Made by a program: the position numbers and the translations under genes. Below are positions 1 through 5,709 of a stretch of 10,664 nt of DNA, piece by piece (position 1 is the stretch's first letter; each line of letters begins with the position of its first letter). The DNA is taken from positions 1 through 10,664 of the forward strand of contig CAZEER010000073.1 in the NCBI GenBank assembly GCA_964511215.1, read 5' to 3'. The stretch is from CAZEER01 sp964511215 (GTDB lineage Bacteria > Fidelibacterota > Marinisomatia > Marinisomatales > UBA1611). A model generated the notes under the pieces. The model saw only the letters and a program-made list of their open reading frames with translations, had not been told where the DNA came from and did not search any database.

Positions 1-1
1 A

Positions 2-166
2 ATAGTAAACCCAACCTTTATTTCAAAAAATAGAAATTTCTCATTAAAATACCTGATGAGAATGTTAAAACTTGATAGCGGAATGGCTCACTACCTTCCA
101 AAAAGAATAAAAGAAAAGATTGGCGCAATGAGATTAACTGGTCATGTAAACTTTTCTGATCTATAA
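2..166 (+). CDS. C-terminal end of an unidentified protein (partial, runs off the left edge)
   Basis: The plus-strand frame is open from the window edge to a TAA at 164-166, giving about 54 residues that end in '...GAMRLTGHVNFSDL'. The piece is basic (LPKRIKEKIG) and has no membrane segment. I do not recognise the family. Support is the uninterrupted frame, a protein-like composition, and a stem-loop about 28 bases past the stop that would suit a terminator. It converges on the minus-strand tRNA gene. The reading could be a chance open frame, since only 55 codons are visible. Confidence 0.45.
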   Translation: MVNPTFISKNRNFSLKYLMRMLKLDSGMAHYLPKRIKEKIGAMRLTGHVNFSDL

Positions 167-193
167 TAATTGTAGCATATACGTAGCAGCAAT

Positions 194-216
194 GCCTATT
201 ATTAGGCTGTTTATTA
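194..216 (+). terminator. Possible terminator of the plus-strand partial gene
   Basis: A perfect 5-bp stem GCCTA/TAGGC with a TTAT loop (194-207) is followed by TGTTTATT. It lies 27 bases after the stop at 166. The U-tract is weak, so this is tentative. Confidence 0.4.
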
Positions 217-246
217 ACATAATCAGTCTATCTACTGCCACAAACA

Positions 247-271
247 AAAAACCCCGCTTATACAGGGTTTT
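247..271 (-). terminator. Rho-independent terminator of the tRNA-Ala gene
   Basis: On the minus strand, about 18 bases after the tRNA 3' end, AAAACCC pairs with GGGGTTTT around a short loop and runs into TTTTTTG. This is the classic arrangement of a G/C stem and a U-tract. The A-run at the start of the stem means it could also stop plus-strand transcription. Confidence 0.7.
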
Positions 272-288
272 AAGAGAGTAAATCTGTG

Positions 289-361
<73 letters not shown>

Positions 362-404
362 AATTAGCATATATGTAACATTAGATGCTACAAAAGCAGG
401 GGAA

Positions 405-432
405 TTTATATGGCATCACTATACCAGAACAA
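405..432 (-). promoter_or_regulatory. Candidate sigma70-like promoter for tRNA-Ala
   Basis: The minus strand shows TTGTTC (427-432) and TATAAA (405-410) separated by 16 bases, about 45 bases before the mature tRNA 5' end. The -35 box sits inside a perfect 6-bp dyad (421-438). The implied 5' leader contains a TAGCAT/ATGCTA inverted repeat (365-370/385-390) next to the tRNA. The assignment rests on box similarity only. Confidence 0.35.
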
Positions 433-438
433 TGGTAT
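421..438. repeat. Perfect inverted repeat ATACCA-N6-TGGTAT
   Basis: Six-base arms at 421-426 and 433-438 around GAACAA form an exact dyad. It overlaps the proposed -35 box of the tRNA promoter, so it might be an operator. It could also be a short hairpin, since it lies between the tRNA and the 3' end of the MAPEG gene. No U-tract follows on either strand. Confidence 0.5.
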
Positions 439-584
439 TTGATATATTACTATTTACTTCAACTTGAATAAAAGATTAAAGATATTATTGTTATTAAACT
501 ATTATCAAGATTCAATCATCAATTATATAGAAAGTAAAAATACTATAAATCAATTGAACATAATCACGAATGCGGATTTTATTA

Positions 585-1004
585 TTATATTACAATTAGT
601 TTGAAAACTAATAAAATCCAGCTACAAAGTAATGCAAAATAACATATTGTAAATGAATAAGCTCTTTTTCTAGTATTATTCGATGTTAATCGAATAATAC
701 TATGGAGTATTTTAAAGAATACAAAAACCCATGCAAGAATTACATCTATTGATTGCACTCTATCCAATAGATATAAAATAATGCATAGCAAAAAGAAAAA
801 TATTGGCAATTCAAAGAGGTTTTTATAGTGTTCTCTAATTGCAATCGCTGAATCAGGCAAATCTCCTTTGTAAAGTCTAAACCATTCAGATTCAATATTA
901 TTATTTTTATGTTCTCTAGAGAATACACGATTATAATGTGCTAACGAAAAAAAGGTTAAAAAAACCAAAGGAAATATCGGATAAATAATTTGAATTTTCT
1001 CCAT
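585..1004 (-). CDS. MAPEG-family integral membrane protein
   Basis: This 139-residue protein has four predicted membrane helices (about residues 6-22, 64-82, 86-104 and 115-137), the MAPEG fold size and topology. The diagnostic stretch is R57-E-H-x-x-N62-x-x-E65-x-P67, matching the family's R-x-x-x-x-N-x-x-E-x-x-P region between helices 1 and 2. Eukaryotic MAPEG proteins are glutathione transferases or peroxidases of lipids; most bacterial ones have no known substrate, so none is proposed. The ATG at 1004 follows AGGTAGATTTAGTA, a weak Shine-Dalgarno that is also one copy of a recurring upstream element. It has its own apparent promoter region, separate from the superoxide dismutase gene upstream. 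Confidence 0.85.
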   Translation of the reverse strand: MEKIQIIYPIFPLVFLTFFSLAHYNRVFSREHKNNNIESEWFRLYKGDLPDSAIAIREHYKNLFELPIFFFLLCIILYLLDRVQSIDVILAWVFVFFKILHSIIRLTSNNTRKRAYSFTICYFALLCSWILLVFKLIVI

Positions 1005-1009
1005 TACTA

Positions 1010-1033
1010 AATCTACCTATCATCACACAAAAA
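1010..1033 (-). promoter_or_regulatory. Recurring upstream element, copy A (before MAPEG gene)
   Basis: The minus strand reads TTTTTGTGTGATGATA then GGTAGATT, ending 5 bases before the ATG. Near-copies occur at 3139-3162, 5048-5071, 4330-4352 and 5362-5384. The central A/T-rich hexamer ending in AT (GATGAT here, GATAAT in copy B) preceded by TGTG resembles an extended -10 box, with initiation inside GGTAGATT. A promoter with a very short leader is the likely reading. Confidence 0.4.
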
Positions 1034-1061
1034 TAACCTGCAAATATCTTTATATTGATAT

Positions 1062-1087
1062 AAAAAAATCTATTCTTTTATAAAGAA
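1062..1087 (-). terminator. Weak terminator after the nickel SOD gene
   Basis: On the minus strand TTCTTT-ATA-AAAGAA (1073-1087) is followed by TAGATTTTTTT. The stem contains few G/C pairs, so it would be weak, but the 7-base U-tract and the place about 40 bases past the stop at 1128 fit a terminator. Confidence 0.35.
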
Positions 1088-1127
1088 CTAAAATTAAAAC
1101 TATGTCAGCAGGTCTTTTTAGTGTAAT

Positions 1128-1598
1128 CTATTTAATATTATCCCATTTTTTTAAATGATCTAACCCATGTTTATCAAAATACAAATTTGAAAAATCGTCA
1201 ATCAAACTTAGTCCAGTTTTAACATTGTTTATATCCAGATCTTGTTTGCATTTCATTGCAATAACAAGAATGTGGTGTAGGTTTTTTAATTGATCAACAT
1301 AGTATGTATTTGATTTTTTTATTCTTTGTGCTAAAAAATAATCAGATACAATATCTTGAATATTTGATGCGTGTGCATCTTTTGCATCTATCCACCGATT
1401 TATCTGGTTTTGTGAAATTGCGTCTTCCTTTTTTGATAGTTTTGAAATCATATTTATTGCTTTATCTATTGTATTAAAATCTTCTTTAATCATGATTATT
1501 CTTAATGCGTCATCGTAAATGCCACATGGTACCTGACAATGAGGAAAAAGATGATTAGCATTGAAAATAATAATTATTAATATGAAATATTTTTTCAT
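1128..1598 (-). CDS. sodN: Nickel-dependent superoxide dismutase, exported form
   Basis: NiSOD disproportionates superoxide to O2 and H2O2. Nickel is bound by the N-terminal hook H-C-x-x-P-C-G-x-Y of the mature protein. Here the hook is H20-C21-Q-V-P-C25-G-I-Y28, so the ligands His1, Cys2 and Cys6 and the active-site Tyr9 are all present. The rest, including 'SQNQINRWIDAKDAHA' (62-77) and the long helices after it, matches the four-helix NiSOD body. In Streptomyces the hook is released from a short propeptide by the SodX protease. Here residues 1-19 are a lysine pair plus a hydrophobic stretch, a signal peptide ending exactly before His20. No sodX is visible. The ATG at 1598 is preceded by AAGGATAG, a fair Shine-Dalgarno. 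The mature length of 137 exceeds the roughly 117 of the Streptomyces enzyme. Confidence 0.92.
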   Translation of the reverse strand: MKKYFILIIIIFNANHLFPHCQVPCGIYDDALRIIMIKEDFNTIDKAINMISKLSKKEDAISQNQINRWIDAKDAHASNIQDIVSDYFLAQRIKKSNTYYVDQLKNLHHILVIAMKCKQDLDINNVKTGLSLIDDFSNLYFDKHGLDHLKKWDNIK

Positions 1599-1715
1599 TA
1601 TTTTTCTATCCTTTTTGGAAAATTAAACTTACCCATAATGTTATGAATTCAGATGCCAAATTTTAAAATATATTCTCTCATTAGCAAAAAGTACTATTCA
1701 CTCTATCCGTCGATT

Positions 1716-1761
1716 AAAATTATAAATTGCGTAAAACATGGGATTTATAATTATTTTTTTT
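1716..1761 (-). terminator. Hairpin with flanking A/T runs, probable bidirectional terminator
   Basis: Perfect 10-bp arms AATTATAAAT (1718-1727) and ATTTATAATT (1743-1752) enclose a 15-base loop. On the minus strand the stem is followed by TTTTAATC, and lies about 60 bases after the amine oxidase stop. On the plus strand it is followed by eight T. There is no known plus-strand gene here, so I assign it to the amine oxidase gene. Confidence 0.45.
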
Positions 1762-1813
1762 CTCATGTACTTATATCATTATCATCAATAATAGAAGTAT
1801 ATGTAACATATAT

Positions 1814-3130
1814 CTACTTCATAGATTGAGCAGCACGAATTCCAGACAGATATGCACCATGAATCGTTGCAGGATAATTTTCATGAGTATGCTCTCCAGC
1901 AAAAAATATCAAATCATCAATAGGAGCACTAATTTCAAAATATGTTTCGGGTGTATTTCCTACAGCAGTATATGAATAGGCCCCATAAGAGAATTTATCA
2001 GATGCCCATTTTGTAAAATATACATCTATTGGATCAGAAATGTATTTCCCATATGAATTTCGTAATACCCTCATAATATCTGAAGTTATAATACTATCAG
2101 GTAAGGACTCTTGATTTTGCGCATATTCACCCATCGTAAAACAAAGAAGGATTGGTTTACCAGTGAATGTATAATTCATGCATTCCCAATTTTGTTCATT
2201 AACTGGTAAAATCCATATCACATCCTCATCCCAAAAGATTTCTTCAAATAACAACAAATGCTTCTGCAACAAACCCATTCCTAACTGAGATATTGCATTT
2301 TGTTTTCTTTCAGGAAGTTTGGGTAAAAACTCAATATCTCCACTTTTTAATACACCAAGTGGAACTGTTACAAGTGCCTTCTTTGAATAAAATTGTTTAT
2401 TATTTGTATGCACTATAACCTCATCATCTTGATATTCTATTTTTGTAACAATATGATTAAGTCTTATTTCTAATCCATCCTTTAAAACATCGGTGATTTG
2501 TTGGAGACCATTCGGTAATACCAATTCTCCATCACCAAAGGATTCACCAATATCAAAATAATCTCGAGATAAATTATCCAAGTCAGTACCATACTCATTG
2601 GATATCTCAGAATTTGCAAGGTAGTTTATAATAACTTTTTCATCACTTCTCAAGGACCTTGAAATTTTGAAATCACTTATCGTTTTCGCCAATGATTCAT
2701 CTTTTCCGTTATACTGTTTAGTAATGATGTAAGACCAAAAGTCTTTAACAAGATTATCATATACATCATTATTGATTTCTTCTCCATTCAAATATGCAAC
2801 CATTGAGTTTAACGGTGTCTCATAGGTAGTGAAACCATGTTTTTCAGCAAATTGAGTAAGGGGATTGCCGTCAGAACTATGTATCCAATTCGCTCCTTCT
2901 TCAATCGTCACTCCATTCCATAAACGAGACCATATCCTTCCTCCAATTCGGTTTCTTGCTTCTAAAACTAAAACATCCTTACCACTATATGCTAAATTAT
3001 CTGCTGCAGCCAATCCAGATATACCAGCACCAACGATTATAACATCATATATCCTACCATCATTTTGACTTTTAGATAAGCCAACAATAACAATTATAAA
3101 AATAAATAATCTTTTGATAATTATATTCAT
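1814..3130 (-). CDS. Exported FAD-dependent amine oxidase (polyamine/monoamine oxidase family)
   Basis: This 438-residue protein belongs to the flavin amine oxidase family (PF01593), which oxidises primary or secondary amines to imines and passes electrons to O2, releasing H2O2. Seen directly: an N-terminal signal peptide (about 1-21); the FAD-binding G34-A-G-I-S-G39; 'LEARNRIGGR' (56-65); 'EEGANWIHSS' (77-86); the FAD-proximal 'FFAGEHTHENYPATIHGAYLSG' region beginning near 409; and an aromatic patch 'SYGAYSY' (381-387). K290 in 'LLQKHLLLF' aligns by motif with the active-site lysine of maize polyamine oxidase. No covalent-flavin cysteine is evident, so FAD is probably non-covalent. The substrate cannot be read from sequence. 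The ATG at 3130 overlaps a 3-codon upstream frame. The gene for the flavin oxidoreductase lies 72 bases upstream, on the same strand. Confidence 0.9.
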   Translation of the reverse strand: MNIIIKRLFIFIIVIVGLSKSQNDGRIYDVIIVGAGISGLAAADNLAYSGKDVLVLEARNRIGGRIWSRLWNGVTIEEGANWIHSSDGNPLTQFAEKHGFTTYETPLNSMVAYLNGEEINNDVYDNLVKDFWSYIITKQYNGKDESLAKTISDFKISRSLRSDEKVIINYLANSEISNEYGTDLDNLSRDYFDIGESFGDGELVLPNGLQQITDVLKDGLEIRLNHIVTKIEYQDDEVIVHTNNKQFYSKKALVTVPLGVLKSGDIEFLPKLPERKQNAISQLGMGLLQKHLLLFEEIFWDEDVIWILPVNEQNWECMNYTFTGKPILLCFTMGEYAQNQESLPDSIITSDIMRVLRNSYGKYISDPIDVYFTKWASDKFSYGAYSYTAVGNTPETYFEISAPIDDLIFFAGEHTHENYPATIHGAYLSGIRAAQSMK

Positions 3131-3138
3131 CTAATCAT

Positions 3139-3162
3139 AATCTACCCATTATCCCACAAAAA
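3139..3162 (-). promoter_or_regulatory. Recurring upstream element, copy B (before amine oxidase gene)
   Basis: The minus strand reads TTTTTGTGGGATAATG then GGTAGATT, 8 bases before the amine oxidase ATG. It has the best -10-like hexamer of the set (GATAAT after TGTG). It suggests the amine oxidase gene is transcribed on its own even though the upstream gene is only 72 bases away. Confidence 0.4.
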
Positions 3163-3202
3163 TTACTAACGCATATGGGTTTTATTGGAATCCGAATCCA
3201 TC

Positions 3203-4324
3203 CTACATCACTTCCGTTTCACTTACAAATCCGTCCCATTTACGCATATAATTAATGAAATTCTCACTTAAATCTACTTTTTTAAGATAATTAATTGAAT
3301 ATGGAGGTAGTGGCGGATTATATTCTATATTAGAAATCTTTTTAGGCCAATCGGGGTACGCTATTCCAACCCTTGCTACTCCTACAAAATCAGCACCGAT
3401 CCGTATTAATTTTTGAGCATCATCGCTAGACCAGACACTCCCAGTACTAATAATTGCTGGTAAATTATTATAGCTTTCAATAATTAACTCTGTTAATGTT
3501 TTAGGATTTTTCGGATAGCATTGTGAATTCAAAAACACATTCCAACATGAAAGGTGAATAAAATCCACACCCTCATCACTGAGAAGACCTACAAGGTTAA
3601 TAGAGTCATCCAAGTGAATTCCCATATCCATTATTTCTGGAGAAATACGAACACCTACAAGAAATGAATCAGGTACATTTTTTTTAATAGATTTTATTAT
3701 CTGGATTAGTAATCGAGATCTACCGATTAAATCACCACCCCATTTATCCGTTCGCGTATTGGTTTTTTTTCCCAAAAATTGAGAAATTAGATATCCGTGT
3801 GCACCATGTAGCTCTATCCCATCAAACCCCGATTGAACACAACGAGTGGCTGCAGATGTAAAATTCTCAATTATATTATTTATATCTTTTTCAGAGGCGG
3901 GATGTGTAAAACCACTATACGATTCTTTACATTTAATCTTACTTGCAGATATAGGTATCTTTCCAGTCAAAGACTGTGGAGAATGCATTCCACCATGAAA
4001 TAATTGCGCAATTATTAAACTTTCATAAGAATGCACTGCATCCGTTAATAATTTTAGCTTATCAATGTGAATATCATCAAATACTCCAAGCTCACCCTCC
4101 CAGGCCTGACCATTTTTTGAAATATTTGCAGCAGCAGTAGTAATAATACCAAAACCACCTTTTGCACGACGGGTCAACCATTTAATTTCATCATTCGAAA
4201 GAATACCATTATCATAACTTTGTTTATTAGTCATTGCCGCTAACACAATACGATTACGTACACTTTTTCCTGTACGTTTAAAAATATATGACCCATTTGG
4301 TTTAGATTTATTATTTGATTCCAT
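3203..4324 (-). CDS. NADH:flavin oxidoreductase, Old Yellow Enzyme family
   Basis: At 373 residues this is a single TIM-barrel FMN protein (Oxidored_FMN, PF00724), lacking the extra Fe-S and NAD(P) domains of 2,4-dienoyl-CoA reductase. Such enzymes use NAD(P)H to reduce activated C=C bonds, often of enones or nitro compounds. Seen: 'AAMTNKQSYDNG' (29-40), the N-terminal FMN contact region; 'QLFHGGMHS' (107-115); 'GFDGIELHGAHGYLISQFL' (166-184) with the substrate-binding pair H173/H176 and Y178; 'RTDKWGGD..GRSRL' (191-205); and the phosphate-binding 'STGSV..DDAQKLIRIGADFVGVAR' segment near 293-318. There is no signal peptide, so it is cytoplasmic. The ATG at 4324 is 5 bases after another copy of the upstream element. 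The physiological substrate is unknown. Confidence 0.9.
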   Translation of the reverse strand: MESNNKSKPNGSYIFKRTGKSVRNRIVLAAMTNKQSYDNGILSNDEIKWLTRRAKGGFGIITTAAANISKNGQAWEGELGVFDDIHIDKLKLLTDAVHSYESLIIAQLFHGGMHSPQSLTGKIPISASKIKCKESYSGFTHPASEKDINNIIENFTSAATRCVQSGFDGIELHGAHGYLISQFLGKKTNTRTDKWGGDLIGRSRLLIQIIKSIKKNVPDSFLVGVRISPEIMDMGIHLDDSINLVGLLSDEGVDFIHLSCWNVFLNSQCYPKNPKTLTELIIESYNNLPAIISTGSVWSSDDAQKLIRIGADFVGVARVGIAYPDWPKKISNIEYNPPLPPYSINYLKKVDLSENFINYMRKWDGFVSETEVM

Positions 4325-4329
4325 GTTAA

Positions 4330-4352
4330 AATCTAACTATACACATAGAATG
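4330..4352 (-). promoter_or_regulatory. Recurring upstream element, copy D (before flavin oxidoreductase gene)
   Basis: The minus strand reads TTCTATGTGTATAGTTAGATT, ending 5 bases before the ATG at 4324. TGTG-TATAGT is close to an extended -10 box. TTAGATT replaces GGTAGATT, so this is a more divergent copy. Confidence 0.35.
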
Positions 4353-4446
4353 AAAACCAATGTGGCGAATCATTAGGCCACAAACAGATAAGAATTTTAG
4401 AGTAGCATTGTTCCATCTATGAATGATGATCGTAAATTTCCTAATC

Positions 4447-4490
4447 TGTGACCCACATCACGAGTAAACAGACTCTATAATTCGTTTTAT
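4447..4490 (+). promoter_or_regulatory. CRP/FNR-family binding site and promoter 1
   Basis: TGTGA-CCCACA-TCACG (4447-4462) is a near-perfect CRP/FNR-family dyad (TGTGA-N6-TCACA). The 19 bases from TGTGACC to CACGAGT are repeated with one change at 7638. Further downstream CGTTTTATTTAGTGAT (4483-4498) matches CGTATTATCTAATGAT at the second site. Taking TTTTAT (4485-4490) as the -10 box puts the dyad centre near -42, the class II activator position. No convincing ORF follows on the plus strand. Being a dyad, it could also act on the minus-strand gene starting at 4324, but that is about 125 bases away. Confidence 0.6.
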
Positions 4491-4496
4491 TTAGTG

Positions 4497-4606
4497 ATGC
4501 TTGGTCTTGCAGTATAGAAGACTATAGATATGTAGAGAGGGTTTATTAACTTACCTCAGTTGTGTACAACATCAGCCAGCCCTCTCTGCATAATCTATTA
4601 TACATC
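4497..4606 (+). ncRNA. Candidate structured small RNA downstream of CRP/FNR promoter 1
   Basis: This lies in the 386-base stretch without genes (4325-4710). A 13-bp stem pairs 4529-4541 (ending AGAGAGGG) with 4580-4592 (starting CCCTCTCT), extended inward by a U.G and a U-A pair and outward, after a one-base bulge, by ATAGA/TCTAT (4524-4528/4594-4598). The interior carries a small hairpin GTTG-TGTA-CAAC (4559-4570). The two non-Watson-Crick positions (4533/4588 and 4542/4579) are U.G on the plus strand but A.C on the minus strand, so plus-strand transcription is favoured, in line with the promoter just upstream. Only tiny ORFs exist here. No U-rich terminator is visible, so both ends are estimates. 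No known RNA family is recognised. Confidence 0.45.
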
Positions 4607-4710
4607 AAAATAATCCACCTACAATGGCTAGATGAAAAATAAATATTATTATTAGTTTATGATTATCAAAAACAATCCAATCAAAGCGATCTATTGAAAA
4701 ACAAATCTAA

Positions 4711-5031
4711 TCATTCTTCTTCATCATAAGACATTTTCACGTAGTTATGGCTATCTCTATCCTTTCTATGTTGATCTGCTTCAAATTTAATTTTACTGGC
4801 CATTGCCTCTGCAACATCATCATTTAATTTATTGTTATTTTTACCTTTTGGTTTTAGAAATCTTTTGTAAAACAGGTAAAAAGCCTCACCTAGGATGAAG
4901 ACACCAAGAAATGTAGGTCTATTGGTATAACCTGCTAAACGGACATATAGCAATGCTAAACCAATTAAGATTAATAAGACTATAATTAGGTAGGGATATT
5001 TTTTATCAAATAATTTAAACCAATTAAGCAT
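4711..5031 (-). CDS. Small membrane protein with two helices and an acidic cytoplasmic tail
   Basis: I do not recognise this 106-residue protein. Two hydrophobic segments (about 13-31 and 40-55) flank a short loop 'RLAGYTNRP'. A charged tail (61-106) is rich in K, D and E and ends in 'YDEEE'. Positive residues around 56-64 suggest that the tail is inside the cell. The ATG at 5031 overlaps the end of a 6-codon frame that starts right after a copy of the recurring upstream element, so the start lies about 13 bases further from the element than usual. GAAAGTGA just before the ATG may serve as a Shine-Dalgarno. No terminator is obvious downstream. Confidence 0.75.
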   Translation of the reverse strand: MLNWFKLFDKKYPYLIIVLLILIGLALLYVRLAGYTNRPTFLGVFILGEAFYLFYKRFLKPKGKNNNKLNDDVAEAMASKIKFEADQHRKDRDSHNYVKMSYDEEE

Positions 5032-5047
5032 AATTCACTTTCATAAA

Positions 5048-5071
5048 AATCTACCCATCAACACACAAATA
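5048..5071 (-). promoter_or_regulatory. Recurring upstream element, copy C (before two-helix membrane protein)
   Basis: The minus strand reads ATATTTGTGTGTTGATG then GGTAGATT. The nearest ATG after it (5044) opens a 6-codon frame that overlaps the gene start at 5031 out of frame. Confidence 0.4.
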
Positions 5072-5131
5072 TGAACATTAAAATAAATAAAACCCCATAA
5101 AGGTAATGCTAAAATTATTGAAAGAAACTTT

Positions 5132-5329
5132 TCATTTGTCTTGGGTCTTACATTTTTCACAAATTTCTTTTTTTAAACCATAGGCTGGAAAATCAGAATA
5201 TTTAGATATTGTATTTGTTTGATAATGGAATTCCCAAACAAACAAACAATTAGGACATTTTTTTAATTTGTTTTGGTTATGTTTTCTTTTATTTAAAGAT
5301 GATGATTCGGAGGCGGTTGACTTTCTCAA
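5132..5329 (-). CDS. Small zinc-ribbon protein with questionable start
   Basis: This 65-residue protein carries two CxxC knuckles, C25-P-N-C28 and C57-E-K-C60, spaced as in a zinc ribbon. Its N-terminus is basic and Ser/Lys/Asn-rich (1-24). It could bind nucleic acid or protein; I cannot assign a function. The longest uninterrupted frame begins at a TTG (5329) with no convincing Shine-Dalgarno. In the same frame, an ATG at 5356 sits right after a copy of the recurring upstream element and would encode MKKYEKLN before an in-frame TAA (5330-5332) that touches the TTG. So the gene may be read by re-initiation, or may carry a nonsense mutation at codon 9. The zinc-ribbon part itself is intact. 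Confidence 0.6.
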   Translation of the reverse strand: MRKSTASESSSLNKRKHNQNKLKKCPNCLFVWEFHYQTNTISKYSDFPAYGLKKEICEKCKTQDK

Positions 5330-5356
5330 TTAATTTAACTTTTCATATTTTTTCAT
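5330..5356 (-). CDS. Eight-codon leader frame, in frame with the zinc-ribbon gene
   Basis: ATG at 5356 encodes MKKYEKLN, followed by TAA and directly by the TTG that opens the zinc-ribbon frame. It is either a leader peptide or the original N-terminus cut off by a stop mutation. Confidence 0.35.
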   Translation of the reverse strand: MKKYEKLN

Positions 5357-5361
5357 AATTG

Positions 5362-5384
5362 AATCTACTTATTGTCAGAGAAAA
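5362..5384 (-). promoter_or_regulatory. Recurring upstream element, copy E (before zinc-ribbon gene)
   Basis: The minus strand reads TTTTTCTCTGACAATA then AGTAGATT, followed 5 bases later by ATG (5356). The spacing equals that in copies A and D, which supports 5356 as the original start. Confidence 0.35.
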
Positions 5385-5438
5385 AAACTTACATAATTGA
5401 AGTATATTCTAGAATATAAAATTAATTAGAATAATATT

Positions 5439-5508
5439 TCAGAATTAGCGGATATCTTAATCTATGGAATTTCACTAGTAAGGACAATTAAGTACCCGCT
5501 AATTCCAA
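5439..5508 (-). repeat. Long hairpin element in the 3' region of a small membrane-peptide gene
   Basis: GAATTAGCGG (5442-5451) and CCGCTAATTC (5496-5505) form a 10-bp perfect core. On the minus strand the flanks also pair (G5495.U5452, U5494-A5453, A5493-U5454; G5506.U5441, U5507.G5440, U5508-A5439), giving about 16 bp. After a one-base bulge, CTTAAT/ATTAAG (5456-5461/5487-5492) adds 6 bp around a 25-base loop. The non-canonical pairs are G.U only on the minus strand, so this is probably an RNA structure in that transcript. It starts 5 bases after the stop codon of the 29-residue gene. No U-tract follows, so it is not a standard terminator. Confidence 0.55.
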
Positions 5509-5512
5509 TAGG

Positions 5513-5602
5513 TTAATTAATACCGAATATCAGTGCTGTGCCAAAAATCAAAAGAATCAGAATCACGATAATAATCAACCCATTTGTACTGGTCTCTTTC
5601 AT
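5513..5602 (-). CDS. 29-residue single-helix membrane peptide
   Basis: This frame encodes a polar start (MKETSTNG), one strongly hydrophobic helix (about 9-27) and a short GIN end. It has the best ribosome site in the window, AAGAGG (minus strand of 5609-5614) six bases before the ATG. That AAGAGGTTAA leader is shared with the 51-residue gene at 7714. Single-helix proteins of this size usually modulate a larger membrane partner, but none can be named here. It lies 183 bases upstream of the TTG that opens the zinc-ribbon gene, with a long hairpin between them. A chance ORF is possible, but the strong ribosome site and clean helix argue for a real gene. Confidence 0.6.
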   Translation of the reverse strand: MKETSTNGLIIIVILILLIFGTALIFGIN

Positions 5603-5676
5603 CGTTAACCTCTTATTCTATAGAGATAACTTACAATATTAAGTTAATAGCGACCCAAATTATTATATAAAAGCAG

Positions 5677-5698
5677 AAAACTCCACAAATGTGGGTTT
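5677..5698 (-). terminator. Rho-independent terminator of the dioxygenase-like gene
   Basis: On the minus strand AAAC-CCAC-ATTT-GTGG-A-GTTTT forms an 8-bp stem with a single bulged A and then TTTTCTGCTTTT. It begins about 11 bases after the stop at 5710. Confidence 0.6.
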
Positions 5699-5709
5699 AA
5701 ATCATAAAT

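Noticed and set aside
746..928. 60-codon minus-strand frame inside the MAPEG gene
   Set aside because: It overlaps a well-supported membrane protein in another frame and has no family features.
2865..3068. Plus-strand frame opposite the amine oxidase
   Set aside because: It is antisense to the FAD-binding coding region; composition mirrors the real gene.
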